A stretch of 64,000 nt of DNA from the NCBI RefSeq assembly GCF_030272615.1, contig NC_081406.1, forward strand, positions 233,606,396 to 233,670,395, written 5' to 3'. The position numbers and the translations under genes were made by a program. Positions 49,849 to 61,373 of this stretch are shown here, piece after piece (positions within the stretch are counted from its first letter, which is position 1; the number at the start of each line of letters is the position of its first letter). Source of the stretch: Cryptomeria japonica. Taxonomy: Eukaryota; Streptophyta; Pinopsida; Cupressales; Cupressaceae. A model generated the notes under the pieces. The model did not search any database, was not told where the DNA came from, and was given only the letters and a program-made list of their open reading frames with translations.

Positions 49849-50942
49849 TGTTGGTATTATTGATGACTTTGTCATGTGTTTCATTGGTTTTGTCATTGAT
49901 GTCAACACTTATCTTCTTGGAGGTTTACATTATGTTCACCGATATGGTTAGTGGCTTATGCACAGTCACCAGTATGTGCTCACCAACAGGTTATATTATT
50001 CACCGACAACGATGATGACTTGTTATCATCTGGAGATCATTTGGTTATGTCAAAGATAGTCCACTAGAAGTTTGGATTTGGTGTTTTGCTTATTGGTCTA
50101 ATCAGGTTGACTAATTTGCCTTTACCGGCAGATAGGTCTAGGTTATGGACCGGTACTCCAAATCAGTACGACACCTTATGGAGATTGTTTATTGATTGGA
50201 TATTGTGGTAAATGTATTGAGCCAACATGTTGTATCGCATCAAGCCTTATTTGTAATTGATTTAATTATAATATCTTTAGTGAGCCGACCTATACATTTG
50301 GTCTTAGGTTTTGTATAAATTATTGTAAGATCTTATTGAAGATCGTGATATGGTTATCGTATGAGTGTATTCGAATATTGAAGAGCAAAAATAAGTAGAT
50401 CCTTGTGCAAATCACGCAAACATTATTTGAAGGTTGAAGGAAATTTATGAAGGTGTTTTGACACTCATGTTCAGAGACTAACCGGTACTGAATCCAACAT
50501 TGGAGATGCTATTTTGAGTAGTACATTATCATTGGATTTAACCATCCAATTGTGTAGTTAGTGTGACTCCTATTTTGTGATTGAGCAGTGAGCTCTAGGT
50601 AGTTGCCTTTCTGCATGTGCAGACCCCATTTGTATACACATACTATCTGCAGTAGCATCATCTGATTGTGGATAAGGTTTCCCACCATGGTTTTTCCCTT
50701 ATCGAGTTTCCACATCAAAATCTCTGTGTTATGTGTTGTGGATGTTGTTTCTCTTTATGTTTTATGCATTAAGTTAAACTGGTACTGCTATATCTATTAA
50801 TATGTTTTATCGACACTTAATTTTGGTTTACTGACATTTAAGTTTAAGTTGGAATAATTTGCATTTGGATTACAATTTATTGACAACTGGTTCACAAGTG
50901 ATTCACCCCCCCCCTCTCAGTTGTCCTTCTCGGGACCTAACA
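49849..50942 (+). mobile_element. Solo LTR, copia, TSD catat
   Basis: 1,094 bases from TGTTGGTATTATTG to GGGACCTAACA, with the exact duplication catat (49844-49848 and 50943-50947). The hairpin is at 50668-50685 (one stem base changed). Same type as 34231-35180 and close to the element B LTR. Confidence 0.92.
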
Positions 50943-51341
50943 CATATAGTAATTATAAAACACCCCTCTTAGGATTAAATAATTATCCAATTAAATAGTA
51001 CCTTTAAAATTTTCCCTCTTATATTTAAAATAACTCTAATGAAATGAGAAATTTCCCATCCGCTTATTTTAAATTTCAAAAAAACCCTCTTATTTTATTA
51101 TACCCTAACTAGGGTTTACCCTATTTACTTCCTTAATACACACAACTGACTTCCTTTTCTTTTTGCTTGCTTTACTAACCCTAACCTGAAATTGGGTTAG
51201 GGTATATTTATTTTTTGTTTCCTTCTTGAAAATTCTTGTAGGTCATAGTGGATGGTTGTTGGTGGCCATGGATGGTGAGGCAAAGAGGGGCAAAGTGTTT
51301 GCACCGATGAAAGAAAGAGGGAAGGGAAGGCGATGGCCGAA

Positions 51342-51358
51342 CCCCCCCCCCCCCCCCC
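51342..51358. repeat. Homopolymer C run (17)
   Basis: Seventeen consecutive C residues; a likely site of length error in sequencing or replication. Confidence 0.9.
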
Positions 51359-51567
51359 TCCGCAGTGGTGCTGAGGTCGGTGATGGTGCCATAGTGTGTG
51401 GTGTTTGTCATAGATGGTGGCGGCACCATCGTAGGTGGCCGCCACTACCGACAGCACCTAGTAAGGGGGGCGCTGTTTGAGACCCCCCCCAAAAGTTTCA
51501 TTTTATTATTAGTATTATTATTTTATTTATATTTTTCTTTAAAAGAAGGTTAGGGCACGATGACAAA

Positions 51568-51577
51568 TATATATATA

Positions 51578-51610
<33 letters not shown>
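51568..51610. repeat. Microsatellite, (AT)n then (GT)15
   Basis: A short AT run followed by tctgt and fifteen GT units ending at 51610. Confidence 0.95.
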
Positions 51611-51616
<6 letters not shown>

Positions 51617-54475
51617 ATAAATGTATAAATAAATATACTTTCTGAGAGCATAATCAATTTATTTAATATCAAAATCTGATTTTTATTATATATATATGCA
51701 CATAAACATACATCCCAGAATGATTTATTTTATAACCAATAATACTAGCTTTATCTTTAATGCACAAATAGATTTATATAGCTGAAGAAGTTTATTTATT
51801 AACTATTTTAAACTGTTCTATTGTAGATTGGAGTTTAGAAGCACAATAATGATTTACTTGAATATTCTCTCTCTTTTTTTATAAGGGTATAAACATGAAG
51901 AGATATACAACTAAAATCATGGTAATCTCATAAGGGTAAGCTCTATGTTATTTTCTAGATTTATTAAATGCTAGAAACTAATAAAGAAAATATGCTACAT
52001 CAACTTTTATTCCAGAATGAAATTTTATAACACTAGTTTGTGAACTGCACTTTAGTTTATCAACAAAATGATACTTTCCTTTTTACCAGCATTATGTCTT
52101 TACAAATAAATAAAGAATACATGAATTCAATATGAAGTTCCTTCTATTTCCACAATCCTAATTTTTCTTAGCAACATTGACTCTTTTAGGTTTAGCAATA
52201 TTTCATTATGCAACAAGAATAAACACCATTAAATATGAGATTCATTTTCTGCAACTATATTCTTCTCTCTCCTTCTTAACTAGAAAACAATAATAAAACT
52301 GAGATGATAACGAATGAATCAAACATAAATATTTCCCATTCTGTCTTTAAATCTGAAACTGACTTTAATAAGTATGTTTGTTAAACCTTTTTCAATATTT
52401 GACAAAGTTAATGAACCAACAATCAAAATGCTCTTTTTCAATAGTAGAATAGAAGTATTTTATTGAATTCTCCTTTGATTCTAATCTAATGAATCATGAA
52501 TAAAACAACAAGTAAATGCATCTCTCTTTCTCTTTCTAGAAATACATTGTTCACAAGGAGATACATAAGAGCCATTCCTTCTTTACATTTTTAGTGAAGA
52601 GACTAAATACAACAAGATGAAATAGGTAGATACAAAGGGGTGCACTTTCAGCATCCTTAAACTTCACTTTTTAGGAGATCTATCTCATCTCCATCCTTTC
52701 AACCTGAATGTGATCTTGCAATAAAACTTGTAGGTTGTGACCATGGAGGCTCACCTCCCAACCTAGACTTACATGAAGCCACCCCCAAGCTAGGAGAACC
52801 AAGGCTAAATAGGTTACAAACATCTCAACCACAAAACAATAAGAAACTCAACACACTTGGACTCCCAGCCCAAGGATAAACAAAGTCACCAAGTGACTAT
52901 TTCTTTTGTGGGGTGAAGGTGGACCATGTACCTAGAAGAGATCTGCAAGAAAACTAGCACATGCCTTCACAAGGCTACCAAAATACAACCATCTCAAGTC
53001 ACATACTTGACCCAAACACAAACCTTATGTCCCCCATGGCTTAAAAGCCCATATCTCCCCTTATGACCCCCTTATGCATAAGCATACGAATAATGCAACA
53101 AGAGTCCCATAACCCTTGTGTATCACTCTCTTCCAAGATGAGAGTCTCTACACTCATAGGCTGTCAAGGAACCCTTCACCCCCAAGGCTACTCTGCCCTC
53201 CCAAGAGTGAGTATGGCCTTGAAACACCCATAACACAGTAATCATATAACTCACAGAAAAAAATGCAAGAAAGGAGATTCCACATTCAACTCCACAAATT
53301 ATGTAAACAACAAGGCAAAATATATAAACAATCTTTACTACACATTAACAATGGAACTCAAAATGAAAGGAAGAAACATAACCAACCTTGATCCTGCAAA
53401 TGGAATGAGGAAGGGTTGAAGGAGAGCTATCCAATCCACTATTCTTTTCTTTCCAAAACTTAGAAATGCCACTCCAAAACCAAAACTTCCAACAAGAATT
53501 CTAAGTCTCCAAATATGGAGAGTGGGTGATCAAAATCCTAATTCTCAAACCCTTCCCTAAGTAGACTCTTTTCACTCTTTCCAACCTCTTGGAAAGGGTG
53601 ATAGATTTCATAGGTTGGTCTTCCCAACCTCTTATAGGATCTCTAAAAAAGGCAACCTAAAAAGGTAAAAAAAATGGGGAAGAGCAACTATCACTCAATT
53701 GGGAGGTTGTCTAACCTAGGAGAAATCCTCAAAAGTTCAATTTCGGCCATCTTGTAAAACTCAACTTTTGAGGTGACTTGACAGTCACTAGGGAGTGGAC
53801 ATATGGCTAAAATTTACCTTTACCCATAGGTATAACATATGGACCTTTAAAAATGCCCCTAACCTAACCTAGGAGTTATTTTGATCCTCTAGAAACTCAC
53901 CCAAAGTTTACCTATGGGTCAACCTTGAGTTGACCTTTCTAATGGCTCTCTATCCACGACTCTCTTGGGACCATACTAGGATATTTGAAAAATGCATTGG
54001 TTAAACAAATTCTCTCCAAGGGACATGTCACTGCCAACTCACTTCACACCATATGTGTCAAGTGACACCACACAAATACACAATACTTAAATAAACATGG
54101 TAATATCCCTTTTTTTTGAATTAACAAATTTAACAAACTCAATTTAAACACACATTCAAGCATAAACATTTACAAATAAAACAAATTTCACACGAGGTGT
54201 TATCTCTCCAAATAGACAACCCTTGGCTTCACAAACACAAATAGGTTTAGCTTGATTCTCTGATTAGTTTCCATAGTCACATGGATTAGTTTTCCTACAC
54301 AACTCACTTTGCACATTAGTAATCCCAATTGATCATATGAAATATTAATATATGAAAAGAATGCAATTCAGACACTTTGCAAACAACTTAAATAATAACA
54401 ACCAATTTATCAATTATCCAATAAAATCCACTTGAAATAATTTACTCAGTGACATCATCATAATCATCATGAAAC

Positions 54476-55263
54476 TGTTGGCATTCTACACTCTATGAGA
54501 ATGGTTGATGTTGTCATTGATGGCAACCAACCGGTAATAGGTTGTATAGGTTCACCTATAACACAGACATCATCTACAGGCACCAACAAAGGCACATTCA
54601 CCGACATCCCGATTACACCAACAATGAAGTATACCGGTACTTAGGCTGACATGAGACAAAGTTTTGTTTATATGAATTATATTGTAAATGTAATTAATTA
54701 TTTGTAAGCCAACATGATGTATTGTAACGACTCATATATATATGAGATCTGATAGATCATTTTGTATAAGGATAGGTGATTATTATTATTGGTATATGTA
54801 AGATAGCGAAAGGTTTTTGGTTAAGGTTTATGATAGAGCTTAAACTGGTACCAAATCAAGCATTGCAGATGCTATTTTGAGCAGTATATTGTATTGGATT
54901 TAATTATCCATTTTGTAGTCAGTGAGACTCTTCTATTGAGAAGTGAGCTCTAGGCTATTGGCCTTCCTGCATGTGCAGGCCCATGTTGTAAGTAATATTT
55001 ATTTATATTTGCCAGTGAGTAAATATTATGAGTCACAAATCCCACTGAGGTTTTTCCCACATCGGGTTTCTCCGCCAAAACATCTTGTGTTATGGTGTGC
55101 ATTTATGTTGTCTCTGTTATTTCTCTTTACTGCACTATTGGTTGTTTACCCATACATTGATTTAAGTTGCAAAGTTATAAATAAGTTCAAATATTCCACT
55201 AACCCATTAGACACTGATTCACCCCCCCTCTCAATGTCTTTGGGACTGTCATTGCATCTAACA
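54476..55263 (+). repeat. 5' LTR of element E
   Basis: Starts TGTTGGCATTCTACACTC, ends GCATCTAACA. It keeps the group's GTCATTGATGGCAACC phrase, the CAGTGAGACTC and GAGCTCTAGGCTATTGGCC modules and the C-run box. The hairpin is weakened here (55028-55045). Confidence 0.93.
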
Positions 55264-55265
55264 AT

Positions 55266-55277
55266 TGGTGTCAGAGC
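55266..55277 (+). other. Primer-binding site of element E
   Basis: TGGTGTCAGAGC: the initiator-Met primer site with one change (G for A) from that of A, C and D, two bases after the LTR end. Confidence 0.85.
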
Positions 55278-55334
55278 TTTGTCCTATATTTGCAAAAGCC
55301 TAACAACTTGAGGAAGATTCTGAAACTAGTACCG

Positions 55335-56372
55335 ATGGAGAGTTTGAGAAAACAGTTGGAAGGAGCTCTTGAATATTTTGATGCAAAAAAATTGAAGAAT
55401 ATCAAACTTGAAGATGATTTGAGGACTACTAAGGAATTCATTAAAGGACTTAAGGAGAACCTGGTTATAATACATAACAAGAGGAAGGAACTTCATGAGT
55501 AAATGCAGAAACATGATGATGAAAAGGAAACTCTTAGTGATATTGCAGAGAAGCTAAGACAAGAGAACACTAACATGAGGAATGAAATGCAAGATCTAAC
55601 CATGAGGCTATGTAAGGATATTGAAGACATAAAGAAGAATGAAGAAGACTTGACTAGAAGACTTAATGATGGAGCAAATGAAAATCTAAGACTTTATCAT
55701 GAGAATGATATGCTAAAGACAAATTTGATTCACATGCAACATGATAAAAAGGAGCTTATGAGAAAAATTGGCATTCTGGAAAATGAGTTGATCACTGCAA
55801 ATGAACACAAAGACAAATTCAAGAAAATTTTAGAAAGACTTGATGACATGCTGAGAAGACAAAAACCTAATGGAGATACAATTGGACTTGGATTTGAACA
55901 TGGAGAAAGTTTCAGGACTACAAATAATCAAGATCACAGTAAACCAGTAAGATAACCTAATGCTTATAAATTTAATGGGAAATGTTTTAATTACAACAAA
56001 TTTGGTCATAGAGAAAATCAGTGCATATTTAGAAATAATCAAAATACAAACTTACCCAACGGTCAATGTTCCAAATGCAATAAAGTTGGTCACAATTCAG
56101 AAAATTGCAAAATGAATGTGAAATGCTATGTTTGTGGTAGATTTGGACTTTTATCTAATCAATGTAGAACACAAACTGGTCAAGGATATGGAAAAGCTAT
56201 TCAGAGGAATAATGTAACTTGTTATGCTTGTAACAAGATTGGGCATATTGCAAAATTTTGTAGAAGCAAGACTATACCGGCAAACAATAAAGGATCTAAT
56301 GAGAAGGGAAAAGAAAAGGTAAATGAAATAAAGCAAGAATTTTCAAAAAAATGGATTAAGAAGAGAGATTAG
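55335..56372 (+). pseudogene. Element E ORF1: coiled coil plus four CCHC knuckles
   Basis: A single frame of about 345 codons with two in-frame stops (55500 and 55953). Residues 1 to about 190 are Glu/Lys/Leu-rich with heptad-like spacing (EKLRQENTNMRNEMQDL), a long coiled coil. Then four closely spaced knuckles: CFNYNKFGHRENQC (near 55983, second Cys now Tyr), CSKCNKVGHNSENC (56067), CYVCGRFGLLSNQC (56124, His now Leu) and CYACNKIGHIAKFC (56220). A Lys-rich tail follows. CCHC knuckles bind nucleic acid in gag proteins, so this may be a divergent gag or an RNA-binding partner. The UBN2 gag core seen in B and D is not visible. Confidence 0.85.
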
Positions 56373-56751
56373 AGAGTTGATGAATCTATCTTTGCACCGG
56401 TTGAATAGAGTAATCCTTCCACCAGTAGGAGATTCTTCATCTAACTAAGGAATAACCCTTAGGGGGTATGGTAGTAAGTTGAAAATCATGCATTCTACCC
56501 TCAGTTGATGGTAAGAAGACACATTTCTTCTTTACCGACAGGTGTGCTAAGATTTCACTTAACTGACTAGTATTTAATGCAGTTTTTGAATAACTTTTTG
56601 GTGGTTATAAAGCACTTGAAAACCATCATTTCAAACCACCAAGCATCCAAGCATTTAGAGAGTGCGAAATTGAGCAAAGGCATCCTAAGGTGAAGCAGCA
56701 AGGTATTTTCAGGAATTCAAGATTTCAAGCAAGAGGTATTTATCTTTCAAA
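56373..56751 (+). other. Spacer between ORF1 and ORF2 of element E
   Basis: About 380 bases without a coding frame I can support; may hold a start signal for ORF2. It contains CACTTGAAAACCATCATTTC near 56610 but nothing diagnostic. Confidence 0.5.
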
Positions 56752-59700
56752 ATGGAATCTTCATCTTCTACACCTTAGTTTATTGCAAACCCTACTGTGG
56801 TAGAAAACATTAAGCACCCTAGGCCTATGTTTAAGGTCATCCCTTAAATTGCCAAGCAAGATGATTCTATCAGAGCTTTTTCAAAAATTTCGAAGGGAGT
56901 CGCTTTTGTCAAAGACCCTAGAATCTACATTCACTGCAACATAGAAAATTTAGGGACTGATGATTTGGAGAACATTTACAATGATGTTATTACTGATGAA
57001 CAAGGTTTGGTTAAACCAAAGCACAAGATTGTAGGAGACCTAGGATTTGTTGAAATTCTGAAGATACCTGAATTTACGAAGGAGTTAGTTCATCTTGTAC
57101 TGAGCAGAGTTCATGGAGAGTTTATGTGGCTAGACTCTATTTTTAAAATCTCAAAGGAAGCAATCAAGGTAGTTACTGGTTTACCCTCAACTGGTAGTAG
57201 GCCCAACAAAACAAAGAAAATACCTAACAAGGGTGTTATGGACCTAACGGGAGCAACATCTGACAACAGATCTCTTAGGGTTAATGGCATTACTGATGCA
57301 AATGTGAGATATGCGAGCATGGTACTTGGCTATAGAGTAACTTATGCAAATAGATTAAATTTTGTTTCTAGCTTATGTATTCATCGTGTATATGAGATGG
57401 TCAAAAACAATACTAGGATTGATATCTGTGAATGGCTTAAGGATGAACTGATTGATAACTTGAAATATATTAAGGGTGAAAAGAAGGGGACATTCTATCT
57501 TGGCAACCTACTTGTGTGCTTGATGCTTTACTTCACTAAAGAAATACCCGACATTGGTCATAAGGACTTTGGATATGACATCCCGGTAGGCAAACAAATT
57601 CTGAAAGCTATCACCAGTATGGGCTCTAACAGTGACACCATTATAGTAGACTACTTCAAAAAATTCTAAACTAAGATGAAAGCTATAGAAAGGATACCAC
57701 AGAGCATTATAGACAAGTATGATAAGAAAATTTGTTTTGTAATGAAACAAGATGAAACATGGATGGAAGCTATTACTCCTAGAACTATTTGGATAACAGA
57801 AATGGGTTATGAAGTTGATCTAAATATTCTTGAAGCATATGCTAAAACACTTCTTGATGCACCTAAGGAACCATTTGAAGAAATTTTTGGTAGTGCTGAG
57901 ACCATTGAGAGTGTTGTTTTGATGCAAAAGCAGAGAAAAAGAAGAGAGAAATTTATCAGAGATGCATCCAAGATGGCTAAGGAGGTTAAGGAAAATGTAA
58001 TGAACTTGAGTGGTATATCTACTAGTGAACTAGAAGGATTATAACTGGTAGCTCATGTTTCATCGGTTGTAACTTCTTCGGATACAGACAGTGGAAAAGC
58101 AGCTGAGTTCATGAGAGTTGAGAGGAAGAAGAGAAAACCCTCACCAGTACCTTCTCCTTCTCCTAAAAAGGATAGAACATTAAGGAAGAAGCAGCAGGCT
58201 GTAAGGGAGCCTAAGAAGAAGCTAACACCAAAGAAGAAAAACCTAAGACACCGGATGGTAAATGAGATAACACAAGATGGTAATCTTAGTAATATGAATA
58301 AATTGTATCATTCATTCAAAGATTTTGACAAGGACACAATAGAGGCTAGTATTATTTTGCACTTAGACATCTATAGGAAGGTTTTGATTGAAGTTGTAGA
58401 TGATCTGCTGAATGACTTGTATTTAAGATTAGAAGCTAAAAGAATGTTTGTAGTAGAATTAGATAAAAAGTTAAAATTTGAAACATTATTGGCAGTGCAC
58501 CTTGTAAATTCTAAAGAGGAAATTGATGAACTAATTTCTGAAGCAAACCGGTCAGTTTTTGTGAGTGGACATCGATAGGTTAGCCTAATGGTTGGGAAAG
58601 TAAAAGAGATAGCCGATGAAATTGTAGACAAATGGGACATATTCTCTGTTGAAAAAGAAAAGAAAGAGGAAAGGGAGAGACAGAAAATGGATAAATCTTT
58701 TGCTAAGGTATACCAGAAGGAAAAAGGTAAAAGCAAAATTGGTAGTATACCTATTATAAAGATCTTAGATAACATTCTTCCACCAACACAGGATACTCCA
58801 CCAATAACTTCAGATACATCAGTACATACAGACAATCAACCATAAAAGGCAACTGAAGAAGTAACTCATGATGACACTAACCCGGATTCTGAAATTCTTT
58901 TCACTATGAATGTTGATACACAAGATTTTAACATTGTTGTGGATAAAGAGACTGCAGAGGTTAAGGGAGTCAATGCTAAGGACAGTGAGATCTCTAAGTC
59001 ACCGGCACACACTATTGACTCTCAGAAGACTGAGATACTGACAAAGGCTAAGGTAACTGACATTGAGAAACCATAGACAGAGAAACCAATAGTTGCAGAG
59101 GTAATAACATAGACTGAAAAACCAAAAGAAGCAGAGGTAATAACACAAAGTGAGAAACCGAAAGAAAATGTGAATAAAAAGGAAGCAATTGATGGAAACA
59201 AGGAAGAAATAGCTAAGGCAATTGGTCAAGTATCCGTTGAAAGGAAATCTATTACAAAACCAAGCACATCTAGTGGAGAATTTAGACCCACTAATGTAAC
59301 AAATGTTCTATTGGATTCAATTAAGAGGATAATAGATTGCAATGCCTTAGAATTTAAGGCTATTGATGACACCTTACCTATCTTGAAGATGATTGCACCA
59401 ACCTGTAAGATAGATCATATTGAGGATTCTTTAGGTAAATTGGACACATTGTCCAAATTTATTGTTGAAACTGTTCTAACCATAGATAAGGTGAATGATG
59501 AAATTGTAAAGGAAAGAGTAGATAAAGAGAAAGGTGAATTCTTTAAGAAAACTATCAATGACTGTACTGAGCACATGGATTCATTATTATCGGTACTTAA
59601 CACAACAATTTTGGAATATAAGGAACTATATAGAGAAGCTAGAAAGCCTCACCACCTAACTGAAGATATTGATGAGGAAATTAAGAAGACACAGAAGGAG

Positions 59701-60057
59701 ATAGATGACATTGTGGATAATATGATAGGTTCTTTGGGACTTATCTTAGTTTTTGAATAGGAGATGGCAGCTTATGAGGAAAAGATTGAGAAACTTAAGA
59801 AAGAGAAAGAAAGGATAAGGTCAAAGGCCAAGGAACTGAAAAACAAACTTGGTCCAAGTTTGGACAGTCTTATTACTCAACGGGTTGAGCTATCAAAGAC
59901 AACAATTCAAGGAGAATGGTCACCAGAGAAACATATGCACTATCTGACTAGCATGATCCAACAAATAGAAACCATTCTTTTTGATAGTAATAAATTCATG
60001 CAGAGCTTGAATCTAATTTTGGCAGACATTTTTCAACTTGTAAACAACCGGTTATAG
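56752..60057 (+). pseudogene. Element E ORF2: about 1,100-residue protein of unknown function
   Basis: From ATG 56752 to TAG 60055 every coding piece lies in one frame; nine internal stops (56776, 56845, 57667, 58042, 58576, 58843, 59074, 59110, 59758) and no frameshift. N-terminal third: a globular domain with EILKIPEFTKELVHLVL, FKISKEAIKVVTGLPSTG and, further on, GTFYLGNLLVCLMLYF. Then QDETWMEAITPRTIW and LLDAPKEPFEEIF. Middle: a Lys-rich patch (PKKKLTPKKKNLRHR, about 58.2 kb) that could be a nuclear signal. Later: helical and charged parts, three 12-residue TEKP-type repeats at about 59060-59166, and a coiled coil near 59765-59850. No catalytic motif recognised. The N-terminal domain resembles the gypsy third ORF at 26.4-26.65 kb. 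Confidence 0.85.
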
Positions 60058-60110
60058 GCTATGAGGTAGCATTTTTGTATTCTTTGATTCCTTTTGACAT
60101 CCTTTGTCAT

Positions 60111-60273
60111 TGATGTCAAAGGGGGAGTAGTATGGAGAAAAATAAATGCACAAAGGAGATCACTTTCTCAGGGGGAGCACACTTTTGTTGTGGGATCATA
60201 TTTTGGATTTCATTTTTGGATAACAATTTTGGATTTTTCTCATGAGTGTTGCATCAATGCCAAAGGGGGAGAT
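60111..60273 (+). promoter_or_regulatory. Multiple polypurine tracts of element E
   Basis: GTCAAAGGGGGAGTAG (about 60115-60130), CTCAGGGGGAGCAC (60167-60180) and GCCAAAGGGGGAGAT ending at 60273, next to the 3' LTR. Same three-tract pattern as element B. Confidence 0.85.
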
Positions 60274-61062
60274 TGTTGGCATTCTACACTCTATGAGAAT
60301 GGTTGATGTTGTCATTGATGGCAACCAACTGGTAACAGGTTGTACAGGTTCACGCGTAACACAAACATCATCTACCAGCACCAAAAAAGGCACATTCACC
60401 GACATCCAGATTACATCGGCAATGAAGTATATCGACGCTCAAGCCGACATGAGACAAAGTTTTGTTTATATGAATTATATTGTAAATGTAATTAATTATT
60501 TGTAAGCTGACATGATGTATTGTAAAGACTCATATATGTATGAGATCTAATAGATCTTTTCTTATAAGGATAGGTGATTATTATTATTGGTATATGTAAG
60601 ACAATGAAAGGTTTTTGGTTAAGGTTTATGATAGAGCTTAAACCGGTACTGAATCAAGCATTGCAGATGCTATTTTGAGTAGTGCATTGTATTGGATTTA
60701 ATTATCCATTTTGTAGTCAGTGAGACTCTTCTATTGAGCAGTGAGCTCTAGGCTATTGGCCTTCTTGCATGCGCAGGCCCATGTTGTAAGTAATATTTAT
60801 TTATATTGGCCAGTGAGTAAATATTGTGGGTCACAAATCCCATTGACGTTTTTCCCACACTGAGTTTCCTTGCCAAAACATCTTGTGTTATGGTGTGCAT
60901 TTATGTTGTCTCTGTTATTTCTCTTTACTGCACTATTGCTTGTTTACCAGTACATTGATTTAAGTTGCAAAGTTATAAATAAGTTCAAATATTCCACTAA
61001 CTAGTTAGACATTGATTCACCCCCCCCTCTCAGTGTCTTTGGGACTGTCATTGCATCTAACA
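60274..61062 (+). repeat. 3' LTR of element E
   Basis: 789 bases, TGTTGGCATTCTACACTC to GCATCTAACA; a close match to 54476-55263 with scattered C/T and G/A changes. Hairpin at 60826-60843 (GTGGG, 8-base loop, CCCAT). Confidence 0.93.
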
Positions 61063-61373
61063 TAAACTCAATCATTAATAAGTCATGCATCCATGTTTTC
61101 TAACATCATAATGAAGTACTGCAATTTCATAGATATCTAACATACACCATATCAAGGTTATCAAATCAGTGGATCATATAGGATCTAAATCCATAACACA
61201 TTAAAATATGCACCGCAAGGTAAAATGATCCCATAACATGGTTCAATTACTTATCTTACTAGTTTATCTGTCTAACATAGCCCATCCTATTGTATTATAA
61301 CATCTATTGATAAGGTCAACCATGGTCAAACTAGGTTAACCAGGGCTTGATCGGAGAGGGGCTCTACAACTAA

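Larger units (their letters stand above)
50948..54470. other. Interior of the large gypsy-type insertion
   Basis: No protein domain found. A GC-rich segment at 51226-51480 is open in several frames (Gly/Pro-rich, not a convincing gene). 51500-52600 is AT-rich. 52600-54300 has mixed composition with no conserved frame. Confidence 0.55.
54476..61062 (+). mobile_element. Element E: LTR element without pol, with two novel ORFs
   Basis: 6,587 bases with LTRs of 788 and 789 bases, a primer site variant, and polypurine tracts like those of elements B and D. Flanks are gaaac (54471-54475) and taaac (61063-61067), a target duplication with one change. No protease, integrase, RT or RNase H is present. 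Instead ORF1 (coiled coil plus four CCHC-type knuckles) and ORF2 (about 1,100 codons, unknown) fill the interior. By definition a large non-autonomous LTR element, presumably moved by enzymes of a Sirevirus-like relative with which it shares LTR modules. Confidence 0.92.
49062..61368. mobile_element. Large gypsy-type LTR insertion (about 4.6 kb without its guests)
   Basis: Left edge TGTCATGCCCAAAATTTTTGG, right edge GGGGCTCTACA, flanked by gctaa (49057-49061) and actaa (61369-61373), a 5-bp duplication with one change. Removing the block rejoins the integrase of element D. After subtracting the solo LTR at 49849 and element E, about 4.6 kb remain without pol, gag or repeated ends, so a solo LTR of a large gypsy element or a non-coding LTR element is likely. 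The C-run and GT microsatellite lie within it. Confidence 0.7.

Noticed and set aside
51208..51480. Overlapping Gly/Pro-rich open frames on both strands
   Set aside because: Created by the C-run and GC-rich local composition within an LTR-like insertion; no motif.
60094..60505. Small open frames over the end of element E and its 3' LTR
   Set aside because: They cover polypurine tracts and LTR sequence; no domain, and other LTR copies do not keep them open.
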